Shown: in pieces, positions 7,905 through 17,338 of the stretch | Numbering within the stretch: position 1 is the first letter of the stretch | Layout of the letters: each line of letters begins with the position of its first letter | Assembly (NCBI RefSeq): GCF_900120175.1 | Contig: NZ_FQLF01000001.1 | Coordinates: forward strand, 310,001-374,000 | DNA from: Oceanicoccus sp. KOV_DT_Chl | GTDB taxonomy: Bacteria; Pseudomonadota; Gammaproteobacteria; Pseudomonadales; Dasaniaceae | DNA: 64,000 nucleotides | Reading direction: 5' to 3' | The notes under the pieces: model-generated | The model's input: the letters and a program-made list of their open reading frames with translations, nothing else | What the model was told of the DNA's origin: nothing | Databases searched by the model: none | Program-made: the position numbers and the translations under genes

Positions 7905-9632
7905 ATGATTAGCATTGAATCAGTATTGGAACAAAAACTGCCGGGTTTGTCTGAGCGGCAACCTCTATTGGGTAAAACCTTACTCAAATTTATGCGTTAC
8001 CTGTTTCATGAGCGCGAATTTCAGCAATTTGGAGAAACCTATCCCCACGTTGAAGGTTTCGATTTTGTTGAGCAGGCGCTCGCTTATTTTGATTTTTCTT
8101 ACCGGGTTAAAGCTAGCGAGCAGGAGCGAATCCCCACTCACGGCAGAGTGGTGATAGTCGCCAACCACCCGATTGGTAGTTTAGATGGTTTGGCATTATT
8201 GAAAATGATTGGTGAGATTAGACCGGATGTAAAAGCGGTTGCTAACGAAATTTTATACGCGTTGGACCCTCTGCGCTCATTGTTACTGCCTGTCGATAAT
8301 ATGAATGGCCGCAGTGGCAAAGTGCAGCTGAGGGCGATAAAAGATCATTTGGCCGCAGAAGGGGCAGTCATTATTTTCCCCGCTGGGGAAGTGTCAAGAA
8401 TGAGCCCGACGGGGATCAAGGATGGGCGTTGGAATAGTGGTTTCCTGCGTTTTGCTAAAAGCCGGCAGGCGCCGATTTTACCGGTATTTGTCGATGGCAG
8501 AAATTCTATTTTCTTTTATAGCTTGTCTATATTAGCCAAGCCTATTTCAACCCTGTGGTTGATTAGGGAGATGTTCAAGCACGCTAAAAACCATGTCGAT
8601 ATTAGCGTAGGGCATTTGGTTTACCCTGAACAGTATCAAGGCCTTGGGTTAAAGCCCGACGCAGTCGCCAAGTTATTTAAGAAAAATACCTATCGGCTAC
8701 CCAAAAAAAATAAACCGCAATTAGGGTTTGTGACCGAGTTTGAGGCCGTTGCGCACCCAGAGAACAGACAATTATTAAAACGGGAAATTGGCCAGTGCGA
8801 ATTGCTGGGTGCTACTGCTGATGGTAAATCCATATATTTATTTCACTATAAAACCAGTTCAGTGATTATGCGTGAAATTGGCCGCTTGCGAGAGCTGACC
8901 TTTCGTGCGGTAAAGGAGGGTACCGGCCGTCGGCGCGATATCGATATTTATGATAGCTACTATGATCACCTGGTGTTGTGGGACGATCAGGAATTGGAAA
9001 TTGTCGGCGCCTATCGGATGGCACAAAGTCAGCAGTTGCTTGCTAGTCAAGAGAGTAAAAAACTATATACACAAACGCTTTTTAATTTTGAGCCAGGTTT
9101 TAATCGCTATTTTGCTAATGGCCTGGAGCTGGGTCGCAGTTTTGTACAGCCGAAGTTCTGGGGTATGCGCAGCCTCGATTATTTATGGTATGGCATAGGA
9201 GCCTATCTGAAAAGATACCCGGATATTCGCTATTTGTTTGGACCGGTTAGCATTAGTCATGATTACCCGGATAAAGCCAAAGATCTGTTGATTTGTTTTT
9301 ACGCCATGCATTTTGGTAGTGATGAGCCATTGGCTAGCGCAAAAAACCCTTACCTGATGAATTCTGAATGCAATAACCTTGAACTGGCCGAGATGTTCTC
9401 GGGCGATGATTACGCTACTGAATTTAAAGTGCTCAAAGAAAAACTAACGCAAATGGATTTAGCGGTGCCTACTTTATATAAGCAATACACTGAGCTTTGT
9501 GAGCCGGGTGGTGCTACCTTTTCTGCCTTTAATGTAGATCATGATTTTGCTGATTGTGTGGATGGTTTGATTGTGGTGGATCTCACGAAAGTAAAAGCCA
9601 ATAAACGTAAACGTTACCTGGATCAAAATTGA
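7905..9632 (+). CDS. olsF: Bifunctional ornithine-lipid synthase-like acyltransferase (OlsF type)
   Basis: 575 residues, matching the length of OlsF. The N-terminal half (about 80-280) is a lysophospholipid acyltransferase domain with ANHPIGSLDG (H88, D94), FPAGEVSR and PVFVDGR motifs. The C-terminal half (about 300-560) is an OlsB-like GNAT domain of the hemolysin/N-acyltransferase type (MREIGRLRELTFR, DHLVLWD, GAYRM). In the characterised OlsF such a fusion acylates ornithine and then lyso-ornithine lipid to give phosphorus-free ornithine lipids. The order of domains and overall size fit OlsF; assignment rests on recalled family features. A strong GGAAGAGAG ribosome-binding site precedes ATG 7905, and the gene forms an operon with the upstream phosphoesterase. 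Confidence 0.75.
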   Translation: MISIESVLEQKLPGLSERQPLLGKTLLKFMRYLFHEREFQQFGETYPHVEGFDFVEQALAYFDFSYRVKASEQERIPTHGRVVIVANHPIGSLDGLALLKMIGEIRPDVKAVANEILYALDPLRSLLLPVDNMNGRSGKVQLRAIKDHLAAEGAVIIFPAGEVSRMSPTGIKDGRWNSGFLRFAKSRQAPILPVFVDGRNSIFFYSLSILAKPISTLWLIREMFKHAKNHVDISVGHLVYPEQYQGLGLKPDAVAKLFKKNTYRLPKKNKPQLGFVTEFEAVAHPENRQLLKREIGQCELLGATADGKSIYLFHYKTSSVIMREIGRLRELTFRAVKEGTGRRRDIDIYDSYYDHLVLWDDQELEIVGAYRMAQSQQLLASQESKKLYTQTLFNFEPGFNRYFANGLELGRSFVQPKFWGMRSLDYLWYGIGAYLKRYPDIRYLFGPVSISHDYPDKAKDLLICFYAMHFGSDEPLASAKNPYLMNSECNNLELAEMFSGDDYATEFKVLKEKLTQMDLAVPTLYKQYTELCEPGGATFSAFNVDHDFADCVDGLIVVDLTKVKANKRKRYLDQN

Positions 9633-9724
9633 TTATCGATTCTACAGTTGTCTACCAGTTAAGGTGAGCTGCGATTACTATTAATTATCAATCTCTATTA
9701 CCTGAGCTGCATCAACTAGAACAG

Positions 9725-10699
9725 TTGATTAATCGCGCCTCACCGGTATTGCGCAGTGAGGTATTAACCACAGTTAGCTATCATGATGTGGAATTGCCGG
9801 TGTATGCCTGTTATTTAGGCAGTGAAGCTTTAGACGCGCCAGTCCTGGTGTTTACTGGTGGTGTCCACGGTGTGGAGCGTATTGGTTGTCAGGTTGTGCT
9901 GGCGTTTATGGAAACATTGGTACAGCGTCTGCAGTGGGACCATAGCTTGATCAATGGGTTGGATAATCTCAGGTTATTATTTATACCGTTAGTTAATCCG
10001 GTAGGGGTGATTCTCCAAACCCGAGCCAATGGCAGCAGTGTCGATTTAATGCGTAATGCACCGGTAGAGGCTGAGCATCGAGTGCCGCTTTTTATAGGGG
10101 GTCATCGATTAACGTCGATACTGCCGTGGTACCGTGGTAAAAAAGAAGCGCCGATGGAACCAGAAGCGCAAGCTTTATGTCAGGCATTAACATCCCAGTT
10201 ACAACATTCCCCTTTTACACTTTCCCTGGATGTTCATTCTGGTTACGGCTTTTTTGATCGGCTGTGGTTTCCTCTGGCTAGCAGTTATCGGCCCATTGAA
10301 AATTTGCCAGAAATTTATGCGCTTTATGATTTGCTTGAGAGTACCTATCCGAATCTGGATTATGTGTTTGAGCCACAATCCAGACAGTATTTAGCCCATG
10401 GCGATTTATGGGATTACCTCTATTTGAACCATGCCCAAAATGGTCAGGTGTTCTTACCGTTAACATTGGAAATGGGGTCCTGGAATTGGGTGAAAAAAAA
10501 TCCCAGCCAGTTATTAAGCGCGGTGGGGTTATTTAACCCGGTGAAACCTCATCGTACCCAGCGTGTGTTGCGCCGTCATACCATCCTGTTAGAGTTTTTT
10601 ATCCGCGCTGCCAGAGCGCATGAGCAGTGGCTACCAAAGATAAGCAAGCCATCGTCACGTGAGCAACTTCGGCAGCAAGCACTGTCGCTTTGGTATTAA
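9725..10699 (+). CDS. M14-family zinc carboxypeptidase
   Basis: Zinc peptidase of the M14/AstE-like group. The first metal pair is in GGVHGVERIG (His and Glu), the third ligand in DVHSGYGFFDR, the substrate Arg-containing loop is LMRNAP, and the catalytic Glu is in LTLEMGSW. It probably removes a C-terminal residue from a peptide, in the cytoplasm since no signal peptide is seen. TTG 9725 is the first standard start codon in frame, but homologous-looking coding sequence and a good AAGGTGA site lie further upstream; an ATT codon at 9674 has ideal spacing and would add 17 residues (ending HQLEQ before the TTG). The true N-terminus is therefore uncertain. Confidence 0.82.
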   Translation: MINRASPVLRSEVLTTVSYHDVELPVYACYLGSEALDAPVLVFTGGVHGVERIGCQVVLAFMETLVQRLQWDHSLINGLDNLRLLFIPLVNPVGVILQTRANGSSVDLMRNAPVEAEHRVPLFIGGHRLTSILPWYRGKKEAPMEPEAQALCQALTSQLQHSPFTLSLDVHSGYGFFDRLWFPLASSYRPIENLPEIYALYDLLESTYPNLDYVFEPQSRQYLAHGDLWDYLYLNHAQNGQVFLPLTLEMGSWNWVKKNPSQLLSAVGLFNPVKPHRTQRVLRRHTILLEFFIRAARAHEQWLPKISKPSSREQLRQQALSLWY

Positions 10700-10769
10700 C
10701 AGGGCTCAGGCAATGATCGTGGTGCTACGGTTACTTCATTGTTATTTCAATGTTGCTGTTAGCTGAGGT

Positions 10770-11555
10770 ATGAAAACAGTGTTAGCCAATATTAAAACCT
10801 GGGTGTTATTACGCGGATTATCCCGTGAGCAGCAACACTGGGGTGAGTTTCTCAACCTCTGCCGTCATCGGTTTCCTGATAAGCAGTTTATTACGCTCGA
10901 CCTGCCGGGTTGTGGAATTTATCACCATCAGCAGTCGCCGTTATCCATTACCAAAATACGTCGCCATCTACAGTTCGAATTACAGAAAAATCATCATCAG
11001 GAGTTGGCACAGGGTTTTGGGATTATTGGTTTGTCACTGGGTGCAATGGTGGCGCTGGACTGGTTGCAGCATGACCATCAGAGGGTGGCGGCGGTGGTGG
11101 TGATGAACACCAGTGCGAATAATTTTCCGCCGTTCTGGCGATTTAAATTTACTGCATTAGGAACTGCGCTCCGTACTCTGTTAGCAAAGTCAGTGGCGCA
11201 GCGAGAGGCCAATATTTTACAGCTTGTGAGCCAGCAGCATGGTGTTGATCAGCAAGTATTGATGCAGTGGCAAACTATCCAGCAGCAACGGCCAGTGAGT
11301 GTCGTGACATTTTTTCGACAGTTAATAGCGGCAGCACGATTTTCCCTTCCTGATTTTTTTCCAAAAACCAGCGTTTTGGTGTTAGCCAGTAGCAATGACG
11401 GTATGGTATCGAGTGAATGCAGCAAAAAAATTGCTGAACGTTACGCCTGGCCATTGGCATTAAATAATCTGGCCGGTCATGATCTCACCCTCGATCAGCC
11501 AGTTTGGGTGGTCGATCAACTGCAACAATGGTGGCAGGCTGACGATTGCAGTTGA
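10770..11555 (+). CDS. Alpha/beta-hydrolase family protein
   Basis: 261 residues with the alpha/beta-hydrolase layout: LLRGLSREQQHW (oxyanion region), LDLPGCG, the nucleophile elbow GLSLG with Ser in the centre, an Asp in SSNDGMV, and a His in LAGHDLTLD. This gives a complete Ser-Asp-His triad. The cap region is short and helical. Substrate unknown; BioH-like and lipase-like enzymes share this pattern. GAGG ahead of ATG 10770 serves as ribosome-binding site. It lies between the M14 peptidase and the lemA operon without obvious co-transcription with either. Confidence 0.8.
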   Translation: MKTVLANIKTWVLLRGLSREQQHWGEFLNLCRHRFPDKQFITLDLPGCGIYHHQQSPLSITKIRRHLQFELQKNHHQELAQGFGIIGLSLGAMVALDWLQHDHQRVAAVVVMNTSANNFPPFWRFKFTALGTALRTLLAKSVAQREANILQLVSQQHGVDQQVLMQWQTIQQQRPVSVVTFFRQLIAAARFSLPDFFPKTSVLVLASSNDGMVSSECSKKIAERYAWPLALNNLAGHDLTLDQPVWVVDQLQQWWQADDCS

Positions 11556-11606
11556 TATCGTGCTACACTTCCCTGATAAATTAATCACCACTCGGGGTTT
11601 CATATC

Positions 11607-12206
11607 ATGGCAAGGCGTTCACCGTTTATATTCAGTGTTTTGTTGTTGGCTTACTGTTTGTTGTTGTCAGGATGTGGCATCAATAATATTCCCACCAACG
11701 ATGAAAAAGTAAAATCCAGCTGGGCCCAGGTTCAGAATCAATATCAACGCCGTGCTGATTTAATTCCCAATTTAGTAGCGACCGTCAAAGGCTACGCTGC
11801 CCAGGAAAAAGAAACACTGGTAGCGGTGACTGAGGCCCGCTCGAAAGTGTCATCGATGCAAGTGTCTAAAGATATTTTGAATGACCCTGCCGCATTGGCG
11901 AAATTTGAACAGGCGCAGGGCCAGTTGGGTAGTGCTTTAAATCGACTGATGGTAGTGGCAGAGCGTTACCCTGATTTAAAATCCAATCAAAATTTCTTGG
12001 CGCTGCAGTCACAACTTGAAGGTACTGAAAACAGAATTAGTGTAGCGCGTCGCGATTATATTGGCGCTGTTGAAATTTATAATACCGAAATTCGTACCTT
12101 CCCCGGCAAAATATGGCATTCCCTGATGTATAGCGATATGCCTATTCGCGAAACGTTTGAAGCCACCACCGCCGGTGCTGAAGCTGCGCCTGAGGTGGCG
12201 TTTTGA
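11607..12206 (+). CDS. lemA: LemA-family lipoprotein
   Basis: 199 residues. A signal peptide ends in a lipobox (LLLSGC, Cys about residue 23), so it is an outer- or inner-membrane lipoprotein exposed to the periplasm. The mature part is the LemA four-helix domain with the diagnostic NQYQRRADLIPNLVATVKGYA segment and the FPGKIWHSLMY tail. Function is unsettled; LemA proteins almost always precede TPM-domain proteins, as here. The stop codon overlaps the start of the next gene, so the three genes form one operon. Confidence 0.92.
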   Translation: MARRSPFIFSVLLLAYCLLLSGCGINNIPTNDEKVKSSWAQVQNQYQRRADLIPNLVATVKGYAAQEKETLVAVTEARSKVSSMQVSKDILNDPAALAKFEQAQGQLGSALNRLMVVAERYPDLKSNQNFLALQSQLEGTENRISVARRDYIGAVEIYNTEIRTFPGKIWHSLMYSDMPIRETFEATTAGAEAAPEVAF

Positions 12207-12943
12207 TCGTGCGTCAATGTGCTGTCGCGCTATTATTGCTGTGTTGGTTTGCTTCAGCTTACGCTGCGCCTGATTTTCCAAAACTGACTGGTCGGGTGGT
12301 TGACCAGGCTAATTATTTGAGCAGTGATGCTGAGGTGCAACTCACTCAGCAGTTACAAGCCCATGAAAATGCCAGCAGCAATCAACTGGTAGTGGTCACG
12401 TTGGCTGATTTGCAAGGCTATAGCATAGAAGAGTTCAGTTATCAGTTAGGACGCGAGTGGGGGATTGGCCAGAAAGATAAAAATAATGGTGTGCTGTTAA
12501 TTGTGGCTAAAGCTGAACGCAAAGTACGGATTGAAGTGGGTTACGGCCTTGAAGGTGAACTAACGGATGCTATTAGCGCTAATATCATCAATAGCATTAT
12601 TCTGCCGGCATTTAAGCAGCGTCAATTTCAAAGCGGTATTGTAGATGGTACCAGTGCCGTCATTGAGGCATTGGGCGGCCAGTATGTAATGAAAAAATCT
12701 AGTTCCCGGAAACAAACTGTTAGCAAAGCGTATTTAGCTTTATTGCTGCTGGCGATATTTATGGGGCCATTTTTTGGGATGATGTCTCCCGGTAGTCGGC
12801 TCGGCCGACGCGGCCATGGTTCTGGTTACTATGGTGGTGGCTTGGGCGGTGGCTTTGGTGGTCGTGGCGGTGGTAGTTTTGGCGGCGGTTTTGGTGGCGG
12901 AGGCGGTGGCTTCGGCGGCGGCGGCGCCTCGGGGGGATGGTAA
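12203..12943 (+). CDS. TPM-domain (YgcG family) membrane protein
   Basis: 246 residues: N-terminal signal peptide (VALLLLCWFASAYAA), a TPM phosphatase-like domain (about residues 30-155, with GRVVDQANYLS, NQLVVVTL and NGVLLIVAKAERKVRIEVGYGLEG), one membrane helix (YLALLLLAIFMGPFFG) and a Gly-rich C-terminal tail with many GGGFGG repeats. The TPM domain faces the periplasm. The start is TTG 12203, overlapping the lemA stop by four bases, or GTG 12209. The LemA plus TPM pairing is widespread and has been linked to membrane maintenance; the exact role is unknown. Confidence 0.9.
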   Translation: MIVRQCAVALLLLCWFASAYAAPDFPKLTGRVVDQANYLSSDAEVQLTQQLQAHENASSNQLVVVTLADLQGYSIEEFSYQLGREWGIGQKDKNNGVLLIVAKAERKVRIEVGYGLEGELTDAISANIINSIILPAFKQRQFQSGIVDGTSAVIEALGGQYVMKKSSSRKQTVSKAYLALLLLAIFMGPFFGMMSPGSRLGRRGHGSGYYGGGLGGGFGGRGGGSFGGGFGGGGGGFGGGGASGGW

Positions 12944-13557
12944 TGAAATTATTAAAAGAACAAGAATTACAGGCGATCAGTGACGCTATTAATGCGGTAG
13001 AGCAACATACCGATGCCGAATTGGTGACGGTATTAGCCCGCCAAGCAGATGACTATCGATATATCCCAACATTATGGGCGGCAGTGTTGGCGTTATTAGC
13101 GCCGGGTGTGGTTTGGTTATCCGGTATGTGGCTGGGCACCTTGGAAATTCTGTTAGTGCAGCTGTCGGTGTTTTTTATACTGGCGTTGGTGTTGCGTTTG
13201 CCATTTATACTGTTTCGAATTATTCCCGCCTCGGTGCGTTATTGGCGAGCATCAAATTTGGCGCGGCGGCAGTTTTTGGAAAACAACTTGCATCACACCA
13301 ATCAGGATTGTGGCGTACTGATTTTTGTTTCGGAAGCCGAGCAGTATGTTGAAATTTTGGCGGATCGTGGCATTGATCAGCATGTTAGTGCGGAGCAGTG
13401 GCAAGTGATTGTGGATGATTTTATTGCCAGTGTTAAGCAAGGTAATACTCAGCAGGGGTTTATTGAGTGTATTAACGCCTGCGGTAAGTTGTTAGCAGAG
13501 CATGCGCCAGCTACTGCTGAGAAAAATGAGCTGCCTAATCATTTAGTGGTGATTTAA
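12943..13557 (+). CDS. TPM-domain protein, short form
   Basis: A second TPM protein of about 204 residues. It has the N-terminal helix QELQAISDAINAVEQHTDAELVTVLARQ, two adjacent membrane helices (WAAVLALLAPGVVWLSG and ILLVQLSVFFILALVLRLPF, about residues 48-95) in the middle of the domain, then CGVLIFVSEAEQYVEILADRGI. ATG 12943 overlaps the previous stop by one base (TAATG); ATG 12937 is an alternative two codons upstream. Third gene of the lemA operon. The placement of the membrane pair inside the TPM domain is typical of the DUF2207/TPM short forms found next to LemA. Confidence 0.87.
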   Translation: MKLLKEQELQAISDAINAVEQHTDAELVTVLARQADDYRYIPTLWAAVLALLAPGVVWLSGMWLGTLEILLVQLSVFFILALVLRLPFILFRIIPASVRYWRASNLARRQFLENNLHHTNQDCGVLIFVSEAEQYVEILADRGIDQHVSAEQWQVIVDDFIASVKQGNTQQGFIECINACGKLLAEHAPATAEKNELPNHLVVI

Positions 13558-14264
13558 TTGCATGCGGTATTAGTTCAGCTTGATCTGAGACTAGAATACA
13601 TTGGTTTGTAAAATGACAGCTGATCGATTAAATGCCTGTATTGCGAAGATCCATTGAACCCACTACCACAAAGGATATTCTTTAGCCGGTCACTTCCACG
13701 TAGGTGGGAATCCAGAGCTACAAAGTAAGGGTCATGAATTCCAGTTTAATTTTTTAACAACTCTACGATTCCAGTCTGCATTTTTATAGCTACGTTAGTA
13801 TATTTAATCGCATAAAGATTCCCGCCTGCGCGATCTGTGGACTCCTCCCCCTTACGGAATGACGTAAAAAGTGAGTTCTCTGCTCGCACGAAACTCCCGA
13901 AGTGAGAAATAGTGAAAGTGTTAGTTTTGATGGTTATTTTAATTGATAGCGGTGATTTAGTTTATATGTAAGATAAAGTTTAGGTTTTGTCGGAGTTTGA
14001 CTCCAAGCGGTCCTTTCGACATAACTCTCCCTGCTATGCTGCATCCGGTTGTTGCAAAAAAAGAGTAATAGCCGCTCATTTAAGCTGCTGAAGCGAATAT
14101 TGTTGTTTATAGTGCCTCTGCTCGCTAGCTGACTTTGGTGAGACTTGGCTACTTACTTCTTAAGCTTTGCCGTCGCCAGCATTCAATGAGCCTCTCATTG
14201 TCTAGATCGCATTCTCTTATATTACTCTTTAAATCTGTACTATAAAAATATCGACATAACTATT
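13558..14264. other. Intergenic region with decayed repeats
   Basis: About 700 bases with no supported gene. It holds degenerate copies of a common intergenic repeat type (CGTAGGTGGGAATCC near 13699 and CCCGCCTGCGCG near 13820) and the upstream motif listed at 13955-13977. The remainder is AT-rich with no recognisable RNA gene. Confidence 0.55.
13955..13977 (+). promoter_or_regulatory. Shared upstream motif, copy 1
   Basis: Contains GTTTATATGTAAGATAAA, identical over its core to a copy at 28765-28787 and close to one at 32193-32215. All three lie 190-370 bases upstream of genes for exported or surface proteins. The TTATATGTAA centre is an imperfect palindrome, suggesting a dimeric regulator or a transposon-like end; which one is not decidable here. 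Confidence 0.5.
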
Positions 14265-14321
14265 GTGTTTGTTATGATATTAGGAAATATAAAGAATAAA
14301 AATTTTAAGGAATTCTCTTCA

Positions 14322-16097
14322 GTGCTTATAAAAAATATTGTAACTGTGTCAACCGTTTTATTTGTGACAGCCTGTGGCGGTGGCGGTGGCGGTGGCGGTA
14401 ATATTTCACCCTCCAATGAGGTCACCTCTGATCAAACGCCAATATTACCTGACCCCTTGGTGCCCACTGCTCGTTTTGAAGAGAAGGATGTCTACCAGGT
14501 TGCTAGCACAACATACAATTCTGTACTGGCCACCCTAAACTTGAACGATTTTTCAACGGGCTTTGTTAGTGGTTTTGCCAAAGGCTTAAGTTCCAGTTCA
14601 CCGAGCAATTCCAATCAACAGCAATTTGGGCCGATGCGTACAGATTGTGCTCATGGTGGATATAGCTCGTTGTCCTATTTCCTTGTTGATATAAGCGAAC
14701 TATTCAATGGGCAGCTACAAGATGGTGATAGCTTGGAGTCGTCATGGAACAACTGTCATGATGTTAGCGGTTTTACTTTCAATGGTGGATTTAATTTTGA
14801 GGTGAATGAATTCTCTGGTGATTTTTTTAGCGGTCAATATATTCTCGATATTGACTACAGTCTTATTAATTTTTCAGCGTCTTATGATTACAACCAGAGT
14901 TTTCAAGTTGATGGAAGCCTAACTTCTTCCGTTAATACCATGAGTTACCCAGCTTATTCCGCGACTTCTTCAGGTAACGATGTCCGTATTCAAAGTGGCC
15001 TTGCGAGCATTTTGAAAAATTTTAGTATTACCATCAATAGTAGTGGTACTGGTTCACAATCGATAGCAGGGGAGGGGTTTATTAATAGCTCTGTTGGTGG
15101 TGACATAAAGTTCACTATTGTTGATGCTCTTGAACAACGGTCAGGCGAGAATGTTACCGCTGGAACTATTGTTATCGAGGGGGATAATAATAGTTCCATT
15201 TTATTGTCTATCAATTCTTCTAGCGTGGAAATCGAAATGGATCTCGATGGTGATAGTATTTACGAAGATAGCATCATCTCCTCAGTATATAATTTTACCG
15301 CACCGCTGGATGCCATTACCGTTAATAATGCGTCCTATATCAGCGAAGACGCTTTGGAGTTTGCAGAAGGTATGCACTACATGATCCAAAGTAACGTGAA
15401 CCAATTTAAGCTATTTGTTAATAATGCAGCCGATGCCTATGCTGGAAATTACGAACTCTACACAGTCAATTGCCAAAATTGGGGTGATACCGAATTTGAT
15501 TTTAATTTCGCTGACAGTGACAGTGTGTACGCTGGGGAATTGGCTACGGGTGACAAAATTATAGGTTCCTGGAATGACTGTTCCTACCCTGATACTCAGC
15601 GTTATTCAGGCTCCATAGATTTTGAAGTAGTAAATCAAACAGGTAATTTCAACACTGCGGACTACGAAATCACCTTTGAAGGCTCTATTTACTTAAGTAG
15701 TCCAAACAACAATTCTCTATATGCAACTAATTACCAGTTTACACTAACGGAAATCGCCGCTTCAGACCAGCAGGTTCATTTCACTAGCGATGAAATTAGT
15801 TTTGGTGTTTTCGATAGTTTTTCCAACATAAATGTCTACGGTACTAATACTGATGGTATAAAAGGCATTTCAGGTACCGGTAGTTATATTGCATATGATC
15901 AAATTGTCAGCGTTAGCATCACTGACACCGTTACCGTTGACGATAATCGTAGGCCGAATGGCGGCACTATTATCGTCACTGACCCCCACGGATCTACCAT
16001 CACGATTAGTCCCCTTGGTGACAATGATTATCAGCTGGATGTCGATATTGATGGAGACGAATCGATAGATTCAACGTTTATTAAAAACGGTTATTAA
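14322..16097 (+). CDS. Secreted lipoprotein with two repeated domains
   Basis: I do not recognise a named family. Starting at GTG 14322, which has AAGGAA nine bases upstream, the protein is 591 residues and begins with a clean lipoprotein signal (TVLFVTAC). The Cys is followed directly by a run of eight glycines encoded by a GGTGGC hexamer repeat. The mature part holds two similar beta-rich modules (about residues 90-330 and 350-590), each starting with a Cys-containing YxLxxxxC segment, then GSWNDC/SSWNNC, a GNF/GDF turn and ending in a GGTIIV..G..I.IS..VD.DGD block. The paired Cys residues suggest disulfides. The frame is open further upstream to 14265 (ATG 14274), but those starts lack a ribosome-binding site. 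Confidence 0.78.
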   Translation: MLIKNIVTVSTVLFVTACGGGGGGGGNISPSNEVTSDQTPILPDPLVPTARFEEKDVYQVASTTYNSVLATLNLNDFSTGFVSGFAKGLSSSSPSNSNQQQFGPMRTDCAHGGYSSLSYFLVDISELFNGQLQDGDSLESSWNNCHDVSGFTFNGGFNFEVNEFSGDFFSGQYILDIDYSLINFSASYDYNQSFQVDGSLTSSVNTMSYPAYSATSSGNDVRIQSGLASILKNFSITINSSGTGSQSIAGEGFINSSVGGDIKFTIVDALEQRSGENVTAGTIVIEGDNNSSILLSINSSSVEIEMDLDGDSIYEDSIISSVYNFTAPLDAITVNNASYISEDALEFAEGMHYMIQSNVNQFKLFVNNAADAYAGNYELYTVNCQNWGDTEFDFNFADSDSVYAGELATGDKIIGSWNDCSYPDTQRYSGSIDFEVVNQTGNFNTADYEITFEGSIYLSSPNNNSLYATNYQFTLTEIAASDQQVHFTSDEISFGVFDSFSNINVYGTNTDGIKGISGTGSYIAYDQIVSVSITDTVTVDDNRRPNGGTIIVTDPHGSTITISPLGDNDYQLDVDIDGDESIDSTFIKNGY

Positions 16098-16290
16098 GTA
16101 TATAAAAGACGTTTTGATTTGCAGCATGTTTGGCGTCTGCTTTGGCCCAGAAGCGAATATCAGTGATTGTGTGGCTTGGTCTGTGCCTCAAGTATCGCTT
16201 TGTCCTATCAAGCCTGCATATAAAGCTAAATCTAATACACTTTAGCAGCAAAGATAGAGACGCGTTATCTCTCCTTACCCGGCTCGGACT

Positions 16291-17055
16291 TTAGTCAAAT
16301 TGACTAAAGTCTGGCTGACGTTTCTCCATAAAAGCGGTCATGGCTTCTTTGGCTTCCGGGCTCTTCATGCATTCGGCAAACTCTTTTCCTTCGGCTTCAA
16401 TGATCGACATTAGCTGTGCTTTGTCGGTGTTGGTGAGCAAGTCTTTGGTGAGTCGAATGGCGGCAGCGGGTAGCGCGGCAATGATTTGTGCTTGTTCGCG
16501 GGCGGTAGCTAAAGCGTCGTCGGTAACCTGATTAATAAGACCGTATTGAAACGCGGTTTCGGCATTGATCGCTGCGCCAGTATAGAGTAGCGCTGCCGCA
16601 TGGCGCTGGCCGATAAGCCGGGGTAATAAAAAGCTGGAACCAAATTCAGGACATAAAGCCAGTTTAACAAAAGGGAGTTGGAATTTAGCCGTGGTGTCAG
16701 CGTAGACCATGTCACAATGCAGCAGCAAGGTCGTACCGATACCGACGGCGTGGCCCTGCACGGCGGCTATAATGGGTTTGGTGCAATTGGGTACGGCGTT
16801 CAAAAAACGCACTACACCATTATTCAAGCCATCGCTGGTATGGCTAATAAAATCCATCAGATCATTGCCGGCAGTAAAACTATCGCCCCGTCCTGAAATA
16901 ATAATCACTCGAACCTTGGGGTTGGTATTGGCTTGTTCAAAGGCTTCGGAAGCTTGTGCATACATATCTACAGTGATGGCATTTTTCTTTTCCGGACGGT
17001 TGAACTCTATATGCAAGATGCCGTCATCGGTAAGGGTGCTTATAACTGTGCTCAT
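16291..17055 (-). CDS. Enoyl-CoA hydratase/isomerase family protein
   Basis: 254-residue crotonase-fold enzyme acting on acyl-CoA thioesters. The oxyanion-hole segments are SFTAGNDLMDF and AAVQGHAVGIGTTLLLHCD. The glutamate in LCPEFGSS sits where delta3,delta2-enoyl-CoA isomerases carry their catalytic acid (APEGCSS in that group), so an isomerase is more likely than a hydratase. The gene stands alone on the minus strand opposite the CitE-like gene; the 283-base gap between them probably carries both promoters. A role in unsaturated fatty acid or isoprenoid-type degradation is an inference. Confidence 0.85.
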   Translation of the reverse strand: MSTVISTLTDDGILHIEFNRPEKKNAITVDMYAQASEAFEQANTNPKVRVIIISGRGDSFTAGNDLMDFISHTSDGLNNGVVRFLNAVPNCTKPIIAAVQGHAVGIGTTLLLHCDMVYADTTAKFQLPFVKLALCPEFGSSFLLPRLIGQRHAAALLYTGAAINAETAFQYGLINQVTDDALATAREQAQIIAALPAAAIRLTKDLLTNTDKAQLMSIIEAEGKEFAECMKSPEAKEAMTAFMEKRQPDFSQFD

Positions 17056-17338
17056 GGTGGAGTCCTATAGCGTAGTGCGGCTCTATGGGAGCGCAGTGGA
17101 TTGTCAGACGCGTGTATCAGCCGCTAAGCTTAACGGAAGTTTTACTTCCATTGTAGGCCTGTTTTTATTTCCCCTTTAATTACTGGTTGGGGTTGAGGGC
17201 GCGCGGGTATTCACTATCAGGTCGAGTCGCCGTTGTGAGTGGTGGTTTATGCTGCCGAGCAATGCAAGTCAGGCGTGTTAGAATGCCGGCAATTTAAAGT
17301 TTTTTTATCATTATCAATGAATACAGTTAGAGGAATTT

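Noticed and set aside
12830-12940. Low-complexity GGT/GGC-rich stretch as a possible repeat element
   Set aside because: It encodes the normal Gly-rich tail of a TPM-domain protein.
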